DNA from: a bacterium
GTDB taxonomy: Bacteria; Chloroflexota; Anaerolineae; Caldilineales; Caldilineaceae
DNA length: 56,606 nt
Reading direction: 5' to 3'
Assembly (NCBI GenBank): GCA_016124945.1
Contig: WGMT01000071.1
Coordinates: 1-56,606, forward strand
Part shown: positions 16,057 through 24,389 of the stretch, piece after piece
How positions within the stretch are numbered: position 1 is the first letter of the stretch
Layout of the letters: each line of letters starts with the position of its first letter
Position numbers and translations under genes: made by a program
Notes under the pieces: model-generated
Told to the model about the DNA's origin: nothing
Databases searched by the model: none
Seen by the model: the letters and a program-made list of their open reading frames with translations, nothing else

Positions 16057-18924
16057 ATGACCCTGCGAGTTGAAGTCACTCGAAGCGACATCCAGAGCCA
16101 GAAGATGGTGCAGGATGCCCAACGGCTGGGCATCCATCGCCTACAGGCATGTCGCACCAGTAAAATCTATTATCTGTCCGACGATCTCAGCACAGAGCAA
16201 TTTGATACGCTCTGTGCTTTTCTTTTGGCCGACCCCGTCACCGAGGAGGTACACCGCGGTGAAAGTGACTCCGGTGAACCTAACCACAGTGGAGTGCATG
16301 TGATCGAGGTGGCGTTGCGGCCCGGCGTCACCGACGTGGCGGCGCGGGAATTGGAACGGGGCATTGTGGAATTGGGGCTGCCGGCGCGGCGCGCCTCTAC
16401 GGCCAGCCGCTACGAGTTGACCGGCGATCTCTCCTCCGAAGATCTACACCGGCTGGCGCGCCAACTCCTCTGCAACGAGACAATCGAACACTACGCCCTG
16501 GGCATCATCCCGCCCCAGTTCGACGCCGTCACCACGGCCAGCAACCTGGTCGACGCCGTGCCCCTCATCGGCATGGACGATGAAACGTTGATGAAAGTCA
16601 GCAAAGAGCGCATGCTCTCGCTCGATCTCACCGAAATGCAGCAGATCCAGGCCTTCTACAAAGTGATGGGCCGTCACCCCACCGATGTGGAAATGGAAAC
16701 GCTGGCCCAAACGTGGAGCGAACATTGCGTCCACAAAACCTTCAAGTCGCGCATTTCGTACCGGGTGAAGGCCACCAACGGTTTCACCCGCCGCGCCTTT
16801 GAGATCGAAAGCCTGCTCAAAACCTACATTCAGGCGGCCACCGAAAAGGTGAAGCCCGATTGGTTGCGCTCGGCCTTTGTAGACAATGCAGGCATCATCG
16901 CCTTTGACGACGATTTCGACCTCGCCTTCAAGGTGGAAACCCACAACCATCCGTCCGCGTTGGAGCCGTTCGGTGGGGCCAACACCGGTGTGGGCGGCGT
17001 GGTGCGCGACATTATCGGCGTCTCGGCGCGACCGATTGCCAACACGAATGTACTCTGCTTCGGTCCCCAGAACTTGCCCGTGGATCAGGTGCCGGCGGGC
17101 ATGCTCCACCCGCAGCGCATCGCCGAAGGTGTGGTCGACGGCATCGGCGACTACGGCAACAAGTTGGGCCTGCCCACGGTGAACGGCGCTGTCCTCTACG
17201 ACAGGGGCTACATCGGCAATCCGCTCGTCTTTTGCGGCTGTGTGGGGCTGCTGCCGGTGGGCAGTCACCCCACCGAGGCGCAGGTGAACGACCGTATCGT
17301 CGTCCTCGGCGGGCGCACAGGGCGTGACGGCCTGCATGGTGCCACCTTCTCTTCCGCCGAGTTGACCCACGAGACCAGCGAACTTTCGGGCAGCGCGGTG
17401 CAGATCGGCGATCCCATCACCGAAAAGGGGCTGATTGAGCTCATCGAAGCGGCGCGCGACGAACAACTCTACAACGCCATCACCGACTGTGGCGCGGGTG
17501 GATTGTCCTCGGCGATTGGTGAAATGGGCGAAAAGTTGGGCATCGATGTGGAACTACGCGACGTGCCGCTCAAATATCCTGGGCTGACGCCGTGGGAAAT
17601 CTGGGTGTCGGAGGCGCAGGAACGCATTGTGATCGCGGTGCCGTCGTCTAATCTGCCCCGTCTGCGCGAATTGGCGGCGTTGTGGGATGTGGAACTGAGC
17701 GATGTGGGCTTTTTCAGCGGTACACAGGTGCTCACCGTACGCTATGACGGCGAAATGGTGGCCGAAATCCCCATGGAATTCCTGCACGATGGGCTACCCG
17801 GTCGGCAGATGTTCGCCACCTACTACGAACCCAATGTGGAACCGAATCCCACATTTTCCTTGAACGGCACAGTCGAAGAGACGCTGTTGCGCCTGCTCGC
17901 TCACCCGAACGTGGCCAGCAAAGAGGAGATTGTGCGCCGCTATGATCACGAAGTGCGTGGCGGCACGTTGGTACGTCCTTTCGTCGGCCCGCACATGGAC
18001 GGCCCCAGCGACGCCGCTGTGCTCAAGCCGTTGGGCACGTGGCATCACAAGCGCGCCTTCGTCCTCAGCAACGGTATCAACCCCAACATCGGGCGGCGCG
18101 ATCCCTATGCTATGGCCGTCAGCGTTATCGACGAAGCCATACGCAATCTTGTGGCCGTGGGCGGCGACCCCGACCGCGTCGCCATCCTCGACAATTTCTG
18201 CTGGGGCAACCCCACGTTGCAGGATCGGCTGGGCACGCTGGTGCGCACCTGCCAGGGCTGCTACGACGGTGCAGTGGCCTACAACGCCCCCTTCATTTCG
18301 GGCAAAGACAGCCTCTACAACGAGTTCAACGGCAACCCCATCCCCGGCACGCTCCTGATTTCGGCGATTGGTCTTGTCCCCGACATGGAGCGGACGTGTA
18401 CATCCAACTTCAAGCAGGCGGGCAATCGCATCTACCTGCTGGGCGAAACCAAACGTGAATTGGGCGGATCGTTGCTCTTCAACCAAATAGGGATCGACGG
18501 CGGCATGCCGCCCACAATGCCCGCCGATCCGTTGACCCGCTACCGGCTGCTGCATCAAGCCATTCAACAAGGATGGGTGCGCGCCTGCCATGACCTGAGT
18601 GAAGGTGGCCTGGCGGTGGCGCTCTCGGAAATGTCGCTGGCCGGGCGCTTAGGCGCAGCGGTGACACTTGACGGCATGGGCAGCGCCGACGCAGCCGAGA
18701 TCACGCCGGTCGAACTGCTGTTCAGCGAAAGCAACGGGCGTCTGCTCCTGGAAGTTGCGCCCGAGGACGCCGCCCAACTGGAAGCCCATTTCGCCGGGAC
18801 GACGTTGTCCTTGCTGGGTGAGGTGACGGACAGCGGGCGGATCACGATCTCTTCTCAAAACAGTACGCTGGTTGATCTGACGGTCGACGCAGCGTTAACG
18901 GCGTGGAAGAGGGTGAATGTATGA
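16057..18924 (+). CDS. purL: Phosphoribosylformylglycinamidine synthase, PurL with N-terminal PurS-like region
   Basis: This is the FGAM synthase catalytic subunit (955 residues), step 4 of purine synthesis. Residues about 200-940 are PurL: ETHNHPSALEPFGGANTGVGG, DCGAGGLSSAIGEMGE, SGKDSLYNEF and DLSEGGLAVALSEM are ATP/FGAR-binding signatures. The first roughly 190 residues look like two consecutive PurS-like halves (3-80 and 90-165), so the small subunit may be fused and doubled. Simple PurL is about 740 residues. No separate purS is present. The ribosome site is weak (GGGAAA). Its TGA overlaps the purQ ATG by 4 bases, indicating translational coupling. Confidence 0.96.
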   Translation: MTLRVEVTRSDIQSQKMVQDAQRLGIHRLQACRTSKIYYLSDDLSTEQFDTLCAFLLADPVTEEVHRGESDSGEPNHSGVHVIEVALRPGVTDVAARELERGIVELGLPARRASTASRYELTGDLSSEDLHRLARQLLCNETIEHYALGIIPPQFDAVTTASNLVDAVPLIGMDDETLMKVSKERMLSLDLTEMQQIQAFYKVMGRHPTDVEMETLAQTWSEHCVHKTFKSRISYRVKATNGFTRRAFEIESLLKTYIQAATEKVKPDWLRSAFVDNAGIIAFDDDFDLAFKVETHNHPSALEPFGGANTGVGGVVRDIIGVSARPIANTNVLCFGPQNLPVDQVPAGMLHPQRIAEGVVDGIGDYGNKLGLPTVNGAVLYDRGYIGNPLVFCGCVGLLPVGSHPTEAQVNDRIVVLGGRTGRDGLHGATFSSAELTHETSELSGSAVQIGDPITEKGLIELIEAARDEQLYNAITDCGAGGLSSAIGEMGEKLGIDVELRDVPLKYPGLTPWEIWVSEAQERIVIAVPSSNLPRLRELAALWDVELSDVGFFSGTQVLTVRYDGEMVAEIPMEFLHDGLPGRQMFATYYEPNVEPNPTFSLNGTVEETLLRLLAHPNVASKEEIVRRYDHEVRGGTLVRPFVGPHMDGPSDAAVLKPLGTWHHKRAFVLSNGINPNIGRRDPYAMAVSVIDEAIRNLVAVGGDPDRVAILDNFCWGNPTLQDRLGTLVRTCQGCYDGAVAYNAPFISGKDSLYNEFNGNPIPGTLLISAIGLVPDMERTCTSNFKQAGNRIYLLGETKRELGGSLLFNQIGIDGGMPPTMPADPLTRYRLLHQAIQQGWVRACHDLSEGGLAVALSEMSLAGRLGAAVTLDGMGSADAAEITPVELLFSESNGRLLLEVAPEDAAQLEAHFAGTTLSLLGEVTDSGRITISSQNSTLVDLTVDAALTAWKRVNV

Positions 18925-19721
18925 CCAAACCATCGATTCTCATTCTTCACGCATCCGGCACCAATCGAGATGCCGAGGCGGCGCGTGCCTGTGAACTGGC
19001 CGGCGGCGCACCTGAGATTGTCCACATGAACCAGATGCGCAGCGGCGAACGCAGCTTCAAGGAATTTGACATGCTGCTGCTGCCCGGCGGCTTTTCCTAC
19101 GGCGACGCATTGGGTGCGGGTGTGCGCAAGGCGCTCGATTTGCAGGTCTTCTTTCAGGATGAACTGCGCGAATTTGTGGAAAGCGGCAAGCGCGTCCTGG
19201 GCATCTGCAACGGCTTCCAGGTCCTCGTAAAGGCGGGGTTGTTGCCGGGGGAAGAAGGCAAAAGGCAAAGTGCAAAAGGCAAAAATGAGGCAGTTTCTCC
19301 CCGCCGCGTGACGCTCACCCACAATGCCTCGGGCCACTTCGAGTGCCGATGGGTACATCTGGCCGTAGAGCCGGGGACAAAGGCCGGTTTCCTCAGCGGG
19401 ATCGACGAGCTGATCTTCTGCCCTGTGGCCCACGGTGAGGGGAATTTCCAGGTGAAGGGCGAAGCCACCCTGGCCGCGCTGGAGACGAACAAGCTGGTGG
19501 CGCTCCGCTATGTGGACGCCGACGGCAACCGCGCCGCCGGCCACTATCCGCTCAACCCCAATGGCTCGGTAGCCGACATTGCCGGCATCTGCAACGAGCG
19601 CGGCAACGTCCTCGGCTTCATGCCCCACCCGGAAGATCACATCCTGCCGATCCAGAATCCGCTAGGCGGGGATAGGCGGTTGGGGTTGGCGATCTTTAAG
19701 GCGATGGTACGTGATGCGTAG
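18921..19721 (+). CDS. purQ: Phosphoribosylformylglycinamidine synthase, glutaminase subunit PurQ
   Basis: This is a class I glutamine amidotransferase supplying ammonia to PurL (266 residues). The nucleophile is C96 in LGICNGFQ, and the catalytic His/Glu are in the C-terminal MPHPED. The oxyanion loop is LLLPGGFSYGDALGAG. ATG at 18921 overlaps the purL stop. Residues about 111-125 (EEGKRQSAKGKNEAV) are an insertion encoded by an aaaggcaaa-type DNA repeat, unlike the usual sequence between LLPG and the RRVTL strand. The TAG stop is the first of a GCGTAGT heptamer array. Confidence 0.96.
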   Translation: MTKPSILILHASGTNRDAEAARACELAGGAPEIVHMNQMRSGERSFKEFDMLLLPGGFSYGDALGAGVRKALDLQVFFQDELREFVESGKRVLGICNGFQVLVKAGLLPGEEGKRQSAKGKNEAVSPRRVTLTHNASGHFECRWVHLAVEPGTKAGFLSGIDELIFCPVAHGEGNFQVKGEATLAALETNKLVALRYVDADGNRAAGHYPLNPNGSVADIAGICNERGNVLGFMPHPEDHILPIQNPLGGDRRLGLAIFKAMVRDA

Positions 19722-19810
19722 TGCGTAGTGCGTAGTGCGTAGTGCGTTAACGAAAATCGCAGCGCAGATGCGAACCACTTGCAAAACGAGTTACGCACTA
19801 CGCACTACGC
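19716..19810. repeat. Inverted heptamer arrays GCGTAGT / ACGCACT between purQ and purC
   Basis: GCGTAGT is repeated four times from 19716, and the purQ stop is the first TAG. ACGCACT appears twice plus a partial copy at 19793-19810, in reverse-complement sense, ending 20 bp before purC. The arms can pair to fold the spacer. The same heptamer array follows purM at 29762. Confidence 0.9.
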
Positions 19811-19830
19811 TTACATGCAAGGATACCAAA

Positions 19831-20799
19831 ATGGACGAAGATCAACTACGTAACATTCTCCCCCACGCCTTCAACGGCATAGACCTTCCCTTCCTCGGCC
19901 CCAAGTCTAGCGGCAAGGTGCGCGAGATCTACGATCAAGGAGATCGGCTGATCCTTGTGACCACGGATCGGCTGTCGGCGTTTGATCGGATTTTGGGGTT
20001 GGTGCCCTACAAAGGACAGGTGCTGAATCAGCTTTCGGCCTTCTGGTTCGAGCGGACGCTGGACATTGTGGGCAACCATTTCGTCAGCGCGCCGGACCCG
20101 AATGTGACGGTTGGGCGCAAGTGCCGTCCACTGCCGGTGGAAGTTGTTGTGCGCGGCTTTATCAGCGGCGTCACCTCGACGGCGCTCTGGTATCGTTACA
20201 GCCAGGGCGAACGGACGATCTACGGCATCGACTTTCCTGACGGGCTGAGCAAGAACGATGCCCTGCCCGAACCCATCATCACGCCCACCACCAAAGCCCG
20301 CGATGGCGGACACGACGAACGCATCACCAGCGCCGAAGTGGTGGCGCAAGGACTCGTCGATCCCGAAACGTGGACGCAGGTGCAAGCCGCCGCCGTGGCC
20401 CTTTTCCGCCGCGGCCAGGAGATTGCACGCCAGGGTGGGTTGATCCTCGTGGACACAAAATACGAATTTGGCCTCAGCGAAGACGGCGAAGTGCTGCTCA
20501 TCGACGAGGTGCACACGCCCGATTCCAGCCGCTACTGGATTGCAGAGAGCTATGCAGCCCGTCACGCCGCCGGCGACGAACCCGAAAATTTCGACAAAGA
20601 ATTCATCCGGCTCTACTACGCCGCACACGGCTACCGCGGCGAGGGCGATCCCTTTCCCCTGCCCGCCGAACTGGCCATTCAGGCTGCCGAACGCTATATC
20701 CGCACCTACGAAATGATCACAGGGAAGGCGTTTGAGGCGGGGGAGTATCCTGTCGACGAAAGAGTTTCCAGGAATTTAAAAGGGATGATTGATGAATAA
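19831..20799 (+). CDS. purC: SAICAR synthase PurC
   Basis: Phosphoribosylaminoimidazole-succinocarboxamide synthase, 322 residues, joins aspartate to CAIR using ATP. Motifs: GKVREIYDQGDRLILVTTDRLSAFDR at the N-terminus, VEVVVRGFISGV, LVDTKYEFGL and IDEVHTPDSSRYW. The length fits the longer eukaryote-like PurC group. The ATG at 19831 (with AAGGA) is preferred; upstream in-frame codons belong to the spacer array. The TAA stop is inside one arm of a 26-bp inverted repeat. Confidence 0.96.
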   Translation: MDEDQLRNILPHAFNGIDLPFLGPKSSGKVREIYDQGDRLILVTTDRLSAFDRILGLVPYKGQVLNQLSAFWFERTLDIVGNHFVSAPDPNVTVGRKCRPLPVEVVVRGFISGVTSTALWYRYSQGERTIYGIDFPDGLSKNDALPEPIITPTTKARDGGHDERITSAEVVAQGLVDPETWTQVQAAAVALFRRGQEIARQGGLILVDTKYEFGLSEDGEVLLIDEVHTPDSSRYWIAESYAARHAAGDEPENFDKEFIRLYYAAHGYRGEGDPFPLPAELAIQAAERYIRTYEMITGKAFEAGEYPVDERVSRNLKGMIDE

Positions 20800-20884
20800 T
20801 GATTGGGAGGAGGCTATCTCAACACGATTGGTTCCCAATCTCGTTGAGATGATATTTACCCAATCATTGTTCATCAATCATCCC
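20782..20884. repeat. 26-bp inverted repeat with one mismatch, nested hairpin, purC-purE
   Basis: 20782-20807 (GGGATGATTGATGAATAATG...) and 20859-20884 (...CATTGTTCATCAATCATCCC) are reverse complements with a single mismatch. Inside, ATCTCAAC...GTTGAGAT and ATTGG...CCAAT form an inner stem. The purC stop TAA lies in the left arm. The right arm ends shortly before the purE ribosome site. Confidence 0.92.
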
Positions 20885-20916
20885 TTCCCAGAAGCGCTCC
20901 AAACAAGGACAAAACA

Positions 20917-21411
20917 ATGTCTTCTTCTTCACCGCTCGTCGGCGTCATCATGGGCAGCACGTCGGATTGGGAGAAGTGTATGCAGTTTGCGGCAGAGACG
21001 TTGCGCGAGTTTGATGTGCCGCACGAAGCGCGTGTCGTCTCCGCGCACAGGACGCCTGATTGGATGGTAGAATATGCTGCCACCGCCCAAGATCGTGGAC
21101 TTGAAGTGATCATCGCCGGTGCGGGCGGCGCAGCCCATCTGCCCGGCATGGTGGCAGGCCACACACTGCTGCCGGTAATCGGCGTCCCCGTGCAGAGTCA
21201 GTCGCTTAACGGGCTGGATTCGCTGCTATCCATTGTGCAGATGCCCGCCGGTGTCCCTGTGGCGACGATGGCCATCGGCAAGGCCGGGGCGATCAATGGG
21301 GCGCTCTACGCTGTCGCCATCCTTGCCGCCACACGGCCCGAACTGCGCCAGAAGTTGCATAAATTCCGGGCAGAGCGGGCGGAACAAGTAATGGGGCAGA
21401 CGCTGGAATAG
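20917..21411 (+). CDS. purE: N5-carboxyaminoimidazole ribonucleotide mutase PurE (class I)
   Basis: This is a 164-residue PurE converting N5-CAIR to CAIR. GVIMGSTSDW binds substrate phosphate, and SAHRTP (residues 42-47, His44) is the class I catalytic signature. IIAGAGGAAHLPGM and GVPVQS follow. AAGGA is upstream of the ATG. It pairs functionally with PurK immediately downstream, as expected for the two-enzyme bacterial route. Confidence 0.97.
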   Translation: MSSSSPLVGVIMGSTSDWEKCMQFAAETLREFDVPHEARVVSAHRTPDWMVEYAATAQDRGLEVIIAGAGGAAHLPGMVAGHTLLPVIGVPVQSQSLNGLDSLLSIVQMPAGVPVATMAIGKAGAINGALYAVAILAATRPELRQKLHKFRAERAEQVMGQTLE

Positions 21412-21415
21412 ATTT

Positions 21416-21442
21416 CGGACACGGATTTCAGGATTTTCAGGA
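21416..21442 (+). repeat. Dispersed cacggatt word supplying the purK ribosome site
   Basis: GACACGGATTTCAGGATTTT is a close copy of the window-wide spacer word. Its end, TTCAGGAG, provides the AGGAG five bases before the purK GTG start. Regulatory effect is inference. Confidence 0.65.
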
Positions 21443-21448
21443 GCAGAA

Positions 21449-22672
21449 GTGACTCACCCAACGACCCAATCACCAATCACCCATCACCCATCACCGCTCC
21501 TCCCCGGCTCGACGGTCGGCGTCTTCGGCAGTGGACAGTTGGGGCGGATGCTGGCGCTGGCAGCGCGGCGTATGGGCTATCACATCGCCGTCTTTTCGCC
21601 GGATGCAGATTCACCCACCGGCCAGGTGGCGGATCGGGAGGTGGTGGCCGACTACATGGATGCCGACGCCGTGCGCGCCTTCGTGCGTAGCGTCGACGCG
21701 GTGACCTACGAATTCGAGAATGTGCCGGCTCACGTCGCCATGATTGCCGCGGAAGAAGGTGTCCCCGCGCGACCGCGCGGACGGGTGTTGCGCACGGCAC
21801 AAAATCGCCTGCGCGAGAAGACCTTCTTCGCCGAAGCAGGGTTACCGGTGGCCTCCTTTGTGCCCATTCGATCCCTGGCCGATCTGAGTGCTGCACTGGA
21901 AACGATCTGCGTTCCCGCCATCCTCAAGACGGCGGCCTTCGGCTACGACGGCAAAGGACAAGTACGCATCGCTCATCCTAGCCAGGCGGCGGATGCGTGG
22001 CGCGCCATCGGCGAACAGGAAGCGATCCTCGAATGTGTGGTGGATTTCGAGAAAGAAGTGTCGATGGTGGCGGCGCGTGGGGTGGACGGGTCGTTCGTCC
22101 ACTATGGGTTGATCGAAAATCGCCACGCCAACCACATCCTCGATGTTTCGATTGCCCCCGCCGCCGTGGACAAAATCGCCGAGGTGCACGCGGCTCGATT
22201 CGCCAAGATTGTCATGGAGAAGTTGGATGCGGTGGGCGTCCTCTGTGTGGAGTTCTTTTTGTGCAAAGAAAATCGACTGTTTTTGAACGAAATTGCACCG
22301 CGCCCTCACAATTCCGGCCACCTCACCATCGAAGCCGCCGTCACCAGTCAATTTGAACAGCAACTGCGCGCCGTCTGCGGCCTGCCGTTGGGATCCACAG
22401 AATTTGTACGACCGGCGGTCATGGTCAACCTACTTGGCGACTTGTGGGCCGACGGCAAACCGAATTGGGCGGCCCTGGCCGCCTTCCCCACCGCAAAACT
22501 TCATCTTTACGGCAAAGCCGAAGCCCGCCCAGGCCGCAAAATGGGGCATATCACCGTCACCGCGGCGACGGCGGACGCGGCATTGTCGACTGCATTGGCA
22601 GCACGCGCCGCGTTGACAGCGGACGACCGACAACGGACGACCGACGACGGGCGACCGAAGGCAGCTCGGTGA
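21449..22672 (+). CDS. purK: N5-carboxyaminoimidazole ribonucleotide synthase PurK
   Basis: This is an ATP-grasp enzyme making N5-CAIR from AIR, ATP and bicarbonate (407 residues). VGVFGSGQLGRMLALAARRMGY starts the conserved part at about residue 23; ILKTAAFGYDGKGQ and EIAPRPHNSGH are ATP-grasp and substrate motifs. The GTG start at 21449 has AGGAG. The first 20 residues come from a tcacccatc-type repeat, and the last roughly 20 (TADDRQRTTDDGRPKAAR) from a gacgaccga repeat. Both ends therefore extend beyond the folded core. Confidence 0.95.
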   Translation: MTHPTTQSPITHHPSPLLPGSTVGVFGSGQLGRMLALAARRMGYHIAVFSPDADSPTGQVADREVVADYMDADAVRAFVRSVDAVTYEFENVPAHVAMIAAEEGVPARPRGRVLRTAQNRLREKTFFAEAGLPVASFVPIRSLADLSAALETICVPAILKTAAFGYDGKGQVRIAHPSQAADAWRAIGEQEAILECVVDFEKEVSMVAARGVDGSFVHYGLIENRHANHILDVSIAPAAVDKIAEVHAARFAKIVMEKLDAVGVLCVEFFLCKENRLFLNEIAPRPHNSGHLTIEAAVTSQFEQQLRAVCGLPLGSTEFVRPAVMVNLLGDLWADGKPNWAALAAFPTAKLHLYGKAEARPGRKMGHITVTAATADAALSTALAARAALTADDRQRTTDDGRPKAAR

Positions 22673-22786
22673 AGAGTATCTCGGATGTGTGAGTGACGAA
22701 AGGGCTGCACATCTTTTGATAGTAACATCGCACCCACCATGAGGATTCACGCCATACCGTCGTCTGTCGTCCGTCGTCTGTCGTCA
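22618..22786. repeat. Inverted gacgaccga / tcgtccgtcg words around the purK-purF junction
   Basis: 22618-22657 (GCGGACGACCGACAACGGAC...) lies in the end of purK. 22758-22786 (CGTCGTCTGTCGTCCGTCGT...) is its reverse-complement type and ends next to the purF AAGGAG. It is another stem-forming pair across a gene junction. Confidence 0.8.
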
Positions 22787-22804
22787 ATATGCAAGGAGAC
22801 CACC

Positions 22805-24247
22805 ATGTTCCCCAGTCACGATCTTGATTTCGAAGGCGATGAACTGCACGAAGAGTGTGGCGTCTTCGGCATTTATGCGCCGGGCAAAGAGATTGCCCGT
22901 TTCACCTACTTCGCCATCTACGCCCTGCAACACCGAGGGCAAGAGGCAGCCGGCATCGTCACCAGCGACGGCCACATTGCTCATGTCCATAAAGGCATGG
23001 GATTGGTGTCGCAGATCTTCAACGAAGACAACCTCGGTCATCTAGACGGCCACATGGGCATCGGCCACACCCGCTATTCCACCACTGGATCGTCGCGGCT
23101 GCGCAACACTCAGCCGTATATTTTGGAGACGCTGGACGGTCCACTGGCGATTGGGCACAATGGCAACCTGATCAACGCGCCACAACTGCGCCGCGATCTA
23201 TTGGAACGAGGTGTCGGGCTCTCTACGTCCACCGACAGCGAGTTGATCATCCACGTGCTGGCGCGTACCCGCGGCGGCACATGGTTCAACCGCTTCCGCC
23301 AGTTGATGGCCCAGCTTGAAGGCGCATACACATTGATCATCCTCACGCGTGACGGCATTTTCGGCATCCGCGACCCGTGGGGATTGCGTCCACTCGTGTT
23401 GGGAGAGATGGACGGCGGCTACTGTCTGGCGTCGGAAAGCTGCGCCTTCTCTACCATCGGGGCGAAGATGGTACGCGAGATTGAGCCGGGCGAAATCGTG
23501 CGCATCGACGATAAAGGCTACGAGATCGTCGCCGGTCTGCCCCCCGAACAGCGCGCTTTCTGCACCTTCGAGCAGATCTACTTCGCCCGCCCAGACAGCA
23601 TCCTGAACGGCAAGCTCGTCCACCAGGTGCGCCAGGAGTTAGGACGTCAACTGGCCAAAGAAGCGCCGGTAGACGCCGACATTGTGGTGCCTGTCCCCGA
23701 CTCGGGCACGCCCCACGCCATCGGCTATGCGCAACAAGCGGGCATCCCGTACAGCGAGGGATTGATCAAATCCCGTTATATTGGGCGCACCTTCATTCAA
23801 CCCAGCGATCAGTTGCGCAAAGTGGGCGTCGCCATGAAATTCAACCCCCTGCCCGACAATCTTGCCGGTCAGCGCGTCGTGATGGTGGATGATTCGATTG
23901 TGCGCGGCAACACCTCCGGCCCGCTTGTGCAACTGCTGCGCGATGCCGGCGCCAGCGAGGTCCACGTGCGTGTGGCCTGCCCGCCCATCAAATTCCCCTG
24001 CTTCATGGGGGTGGACATGGCGACGCAAAAGGAACTGATCTCAGCGCAAAAAAGCCTGGAAGAGATCCGCGTGCACATTGGTGCAGATTCTTTGGCCTTC
24101 CTCACAGTCGACGGCATGATGCAGGCGCTCAAATCAGAAGACGGCTACTGCAACGCCTGCTTCCACGGCACCTATCCCTTCTCCACACCGATCCCGTACA
24201 TCGAACTGCAAGAGAAGCATAAGTTCGCCGGGGTGTGGGGAGGGTAG
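22805..24247 (+). CDS. purF: Amidophosphoribosyltransferase PurF
   Basis: This is the first committed enzyme of purine synthesis, making phosphoribosylamine from PRPP and glutamine (480 residues). The start at 22805 (AAGGAG) gives a 17-residue propeptide before C18 in EECGVFGIY, the N-terminal nucleophile exposed by cleavage. The PRPP loop is VVMVDDSIVRGNT. Cysteines in AFCTFEQ, ACPPIKFP and YCNACFHG fit the [4Fe-4S] ligands of the Bacillus-type enzyme, so an oxygen-labile cluster is likely. An in-frame ATG 66 bases upstream lies in repeat sequence and is less likely. Confidence 0.97.
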   Translation: MFPSHDLDFEGDELHEECGVFGIYAPGKEIARFTYFAIYALQHRGQEAAGIVTSDGHIAHVHKGMGLVSQIFNEDNLGHLDGHMGIGHTRYSTTGSSRLRNTQPYILETLDGPLAIGHNGNLINAPQLRRDLLERGVGLSTSTDSELIIHVLARTRGGTWFNRFRQLMAQLEGAYTLIILTRDGIFGIRDPWGLRPLVLGEMDGGYCLASESCAFSTIGAKMVREIEPGEIVRIDDKGYEIVAGLPPEQRAFCTFEQIYFARPDSILNGKLVHQVRQELGRQLAKEAPVDADIVVPVPDSGTPHAIGYAQQAGIPYSEGLIKSRYIGRTFIQPSDQLRKVGVAMKFNPLPDNLAGQRVVMVDDSIVRGNTSGPLVQLLRDAGASEVHVRVACPPIKFPCFMGVDMATQKELISAQKSLEEIRVHIGADSLAFLTVDGMMQALKSEDGYCNACFHGTYPFSTPIPYIELQEKHKFAGVWGG

Positions 24248-24352
24248 GAAAATGAATGAAGAATGATGAATAAAGAATGGGTAGAGCAAGTCGGTTCTTA
24301 CGAAGCAACCAACTTCGTCAACCCAATCTTCATTCATGATTCATCGTCTTCC
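24248..24352. repeat. Inverted gaatgaagaatg word between purF and purD
   Basis: 24248-24281 (AATGAATGAAGAATGATGAA...) directly follows the purF TAG. 24321-24352 (ACCCAATCTTCATTCATGAT...) is an approximate reverse complement. The central part contains aagtcggtt/aaccaactt self-complementarity. It is related to the word at 6608-6718. Confidence 0.65.
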
Positions 24353-24389
24353 CGTTCAACCAACCAATCACAAGGATCAATCTTTCCCC

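Noticed and set aside
16444..17466. Long minus-strand frame opposite purL
   Set aside because: It is antisense to strongly conserved PurL motifs and has no recognisable protein features; typical of GC-rich shadow frames.
22673..22804. Purine riboswitch before purF
   Set aside because: No conserved purine aptamer elements were seen; the spacer is explained by inverted repeat words.
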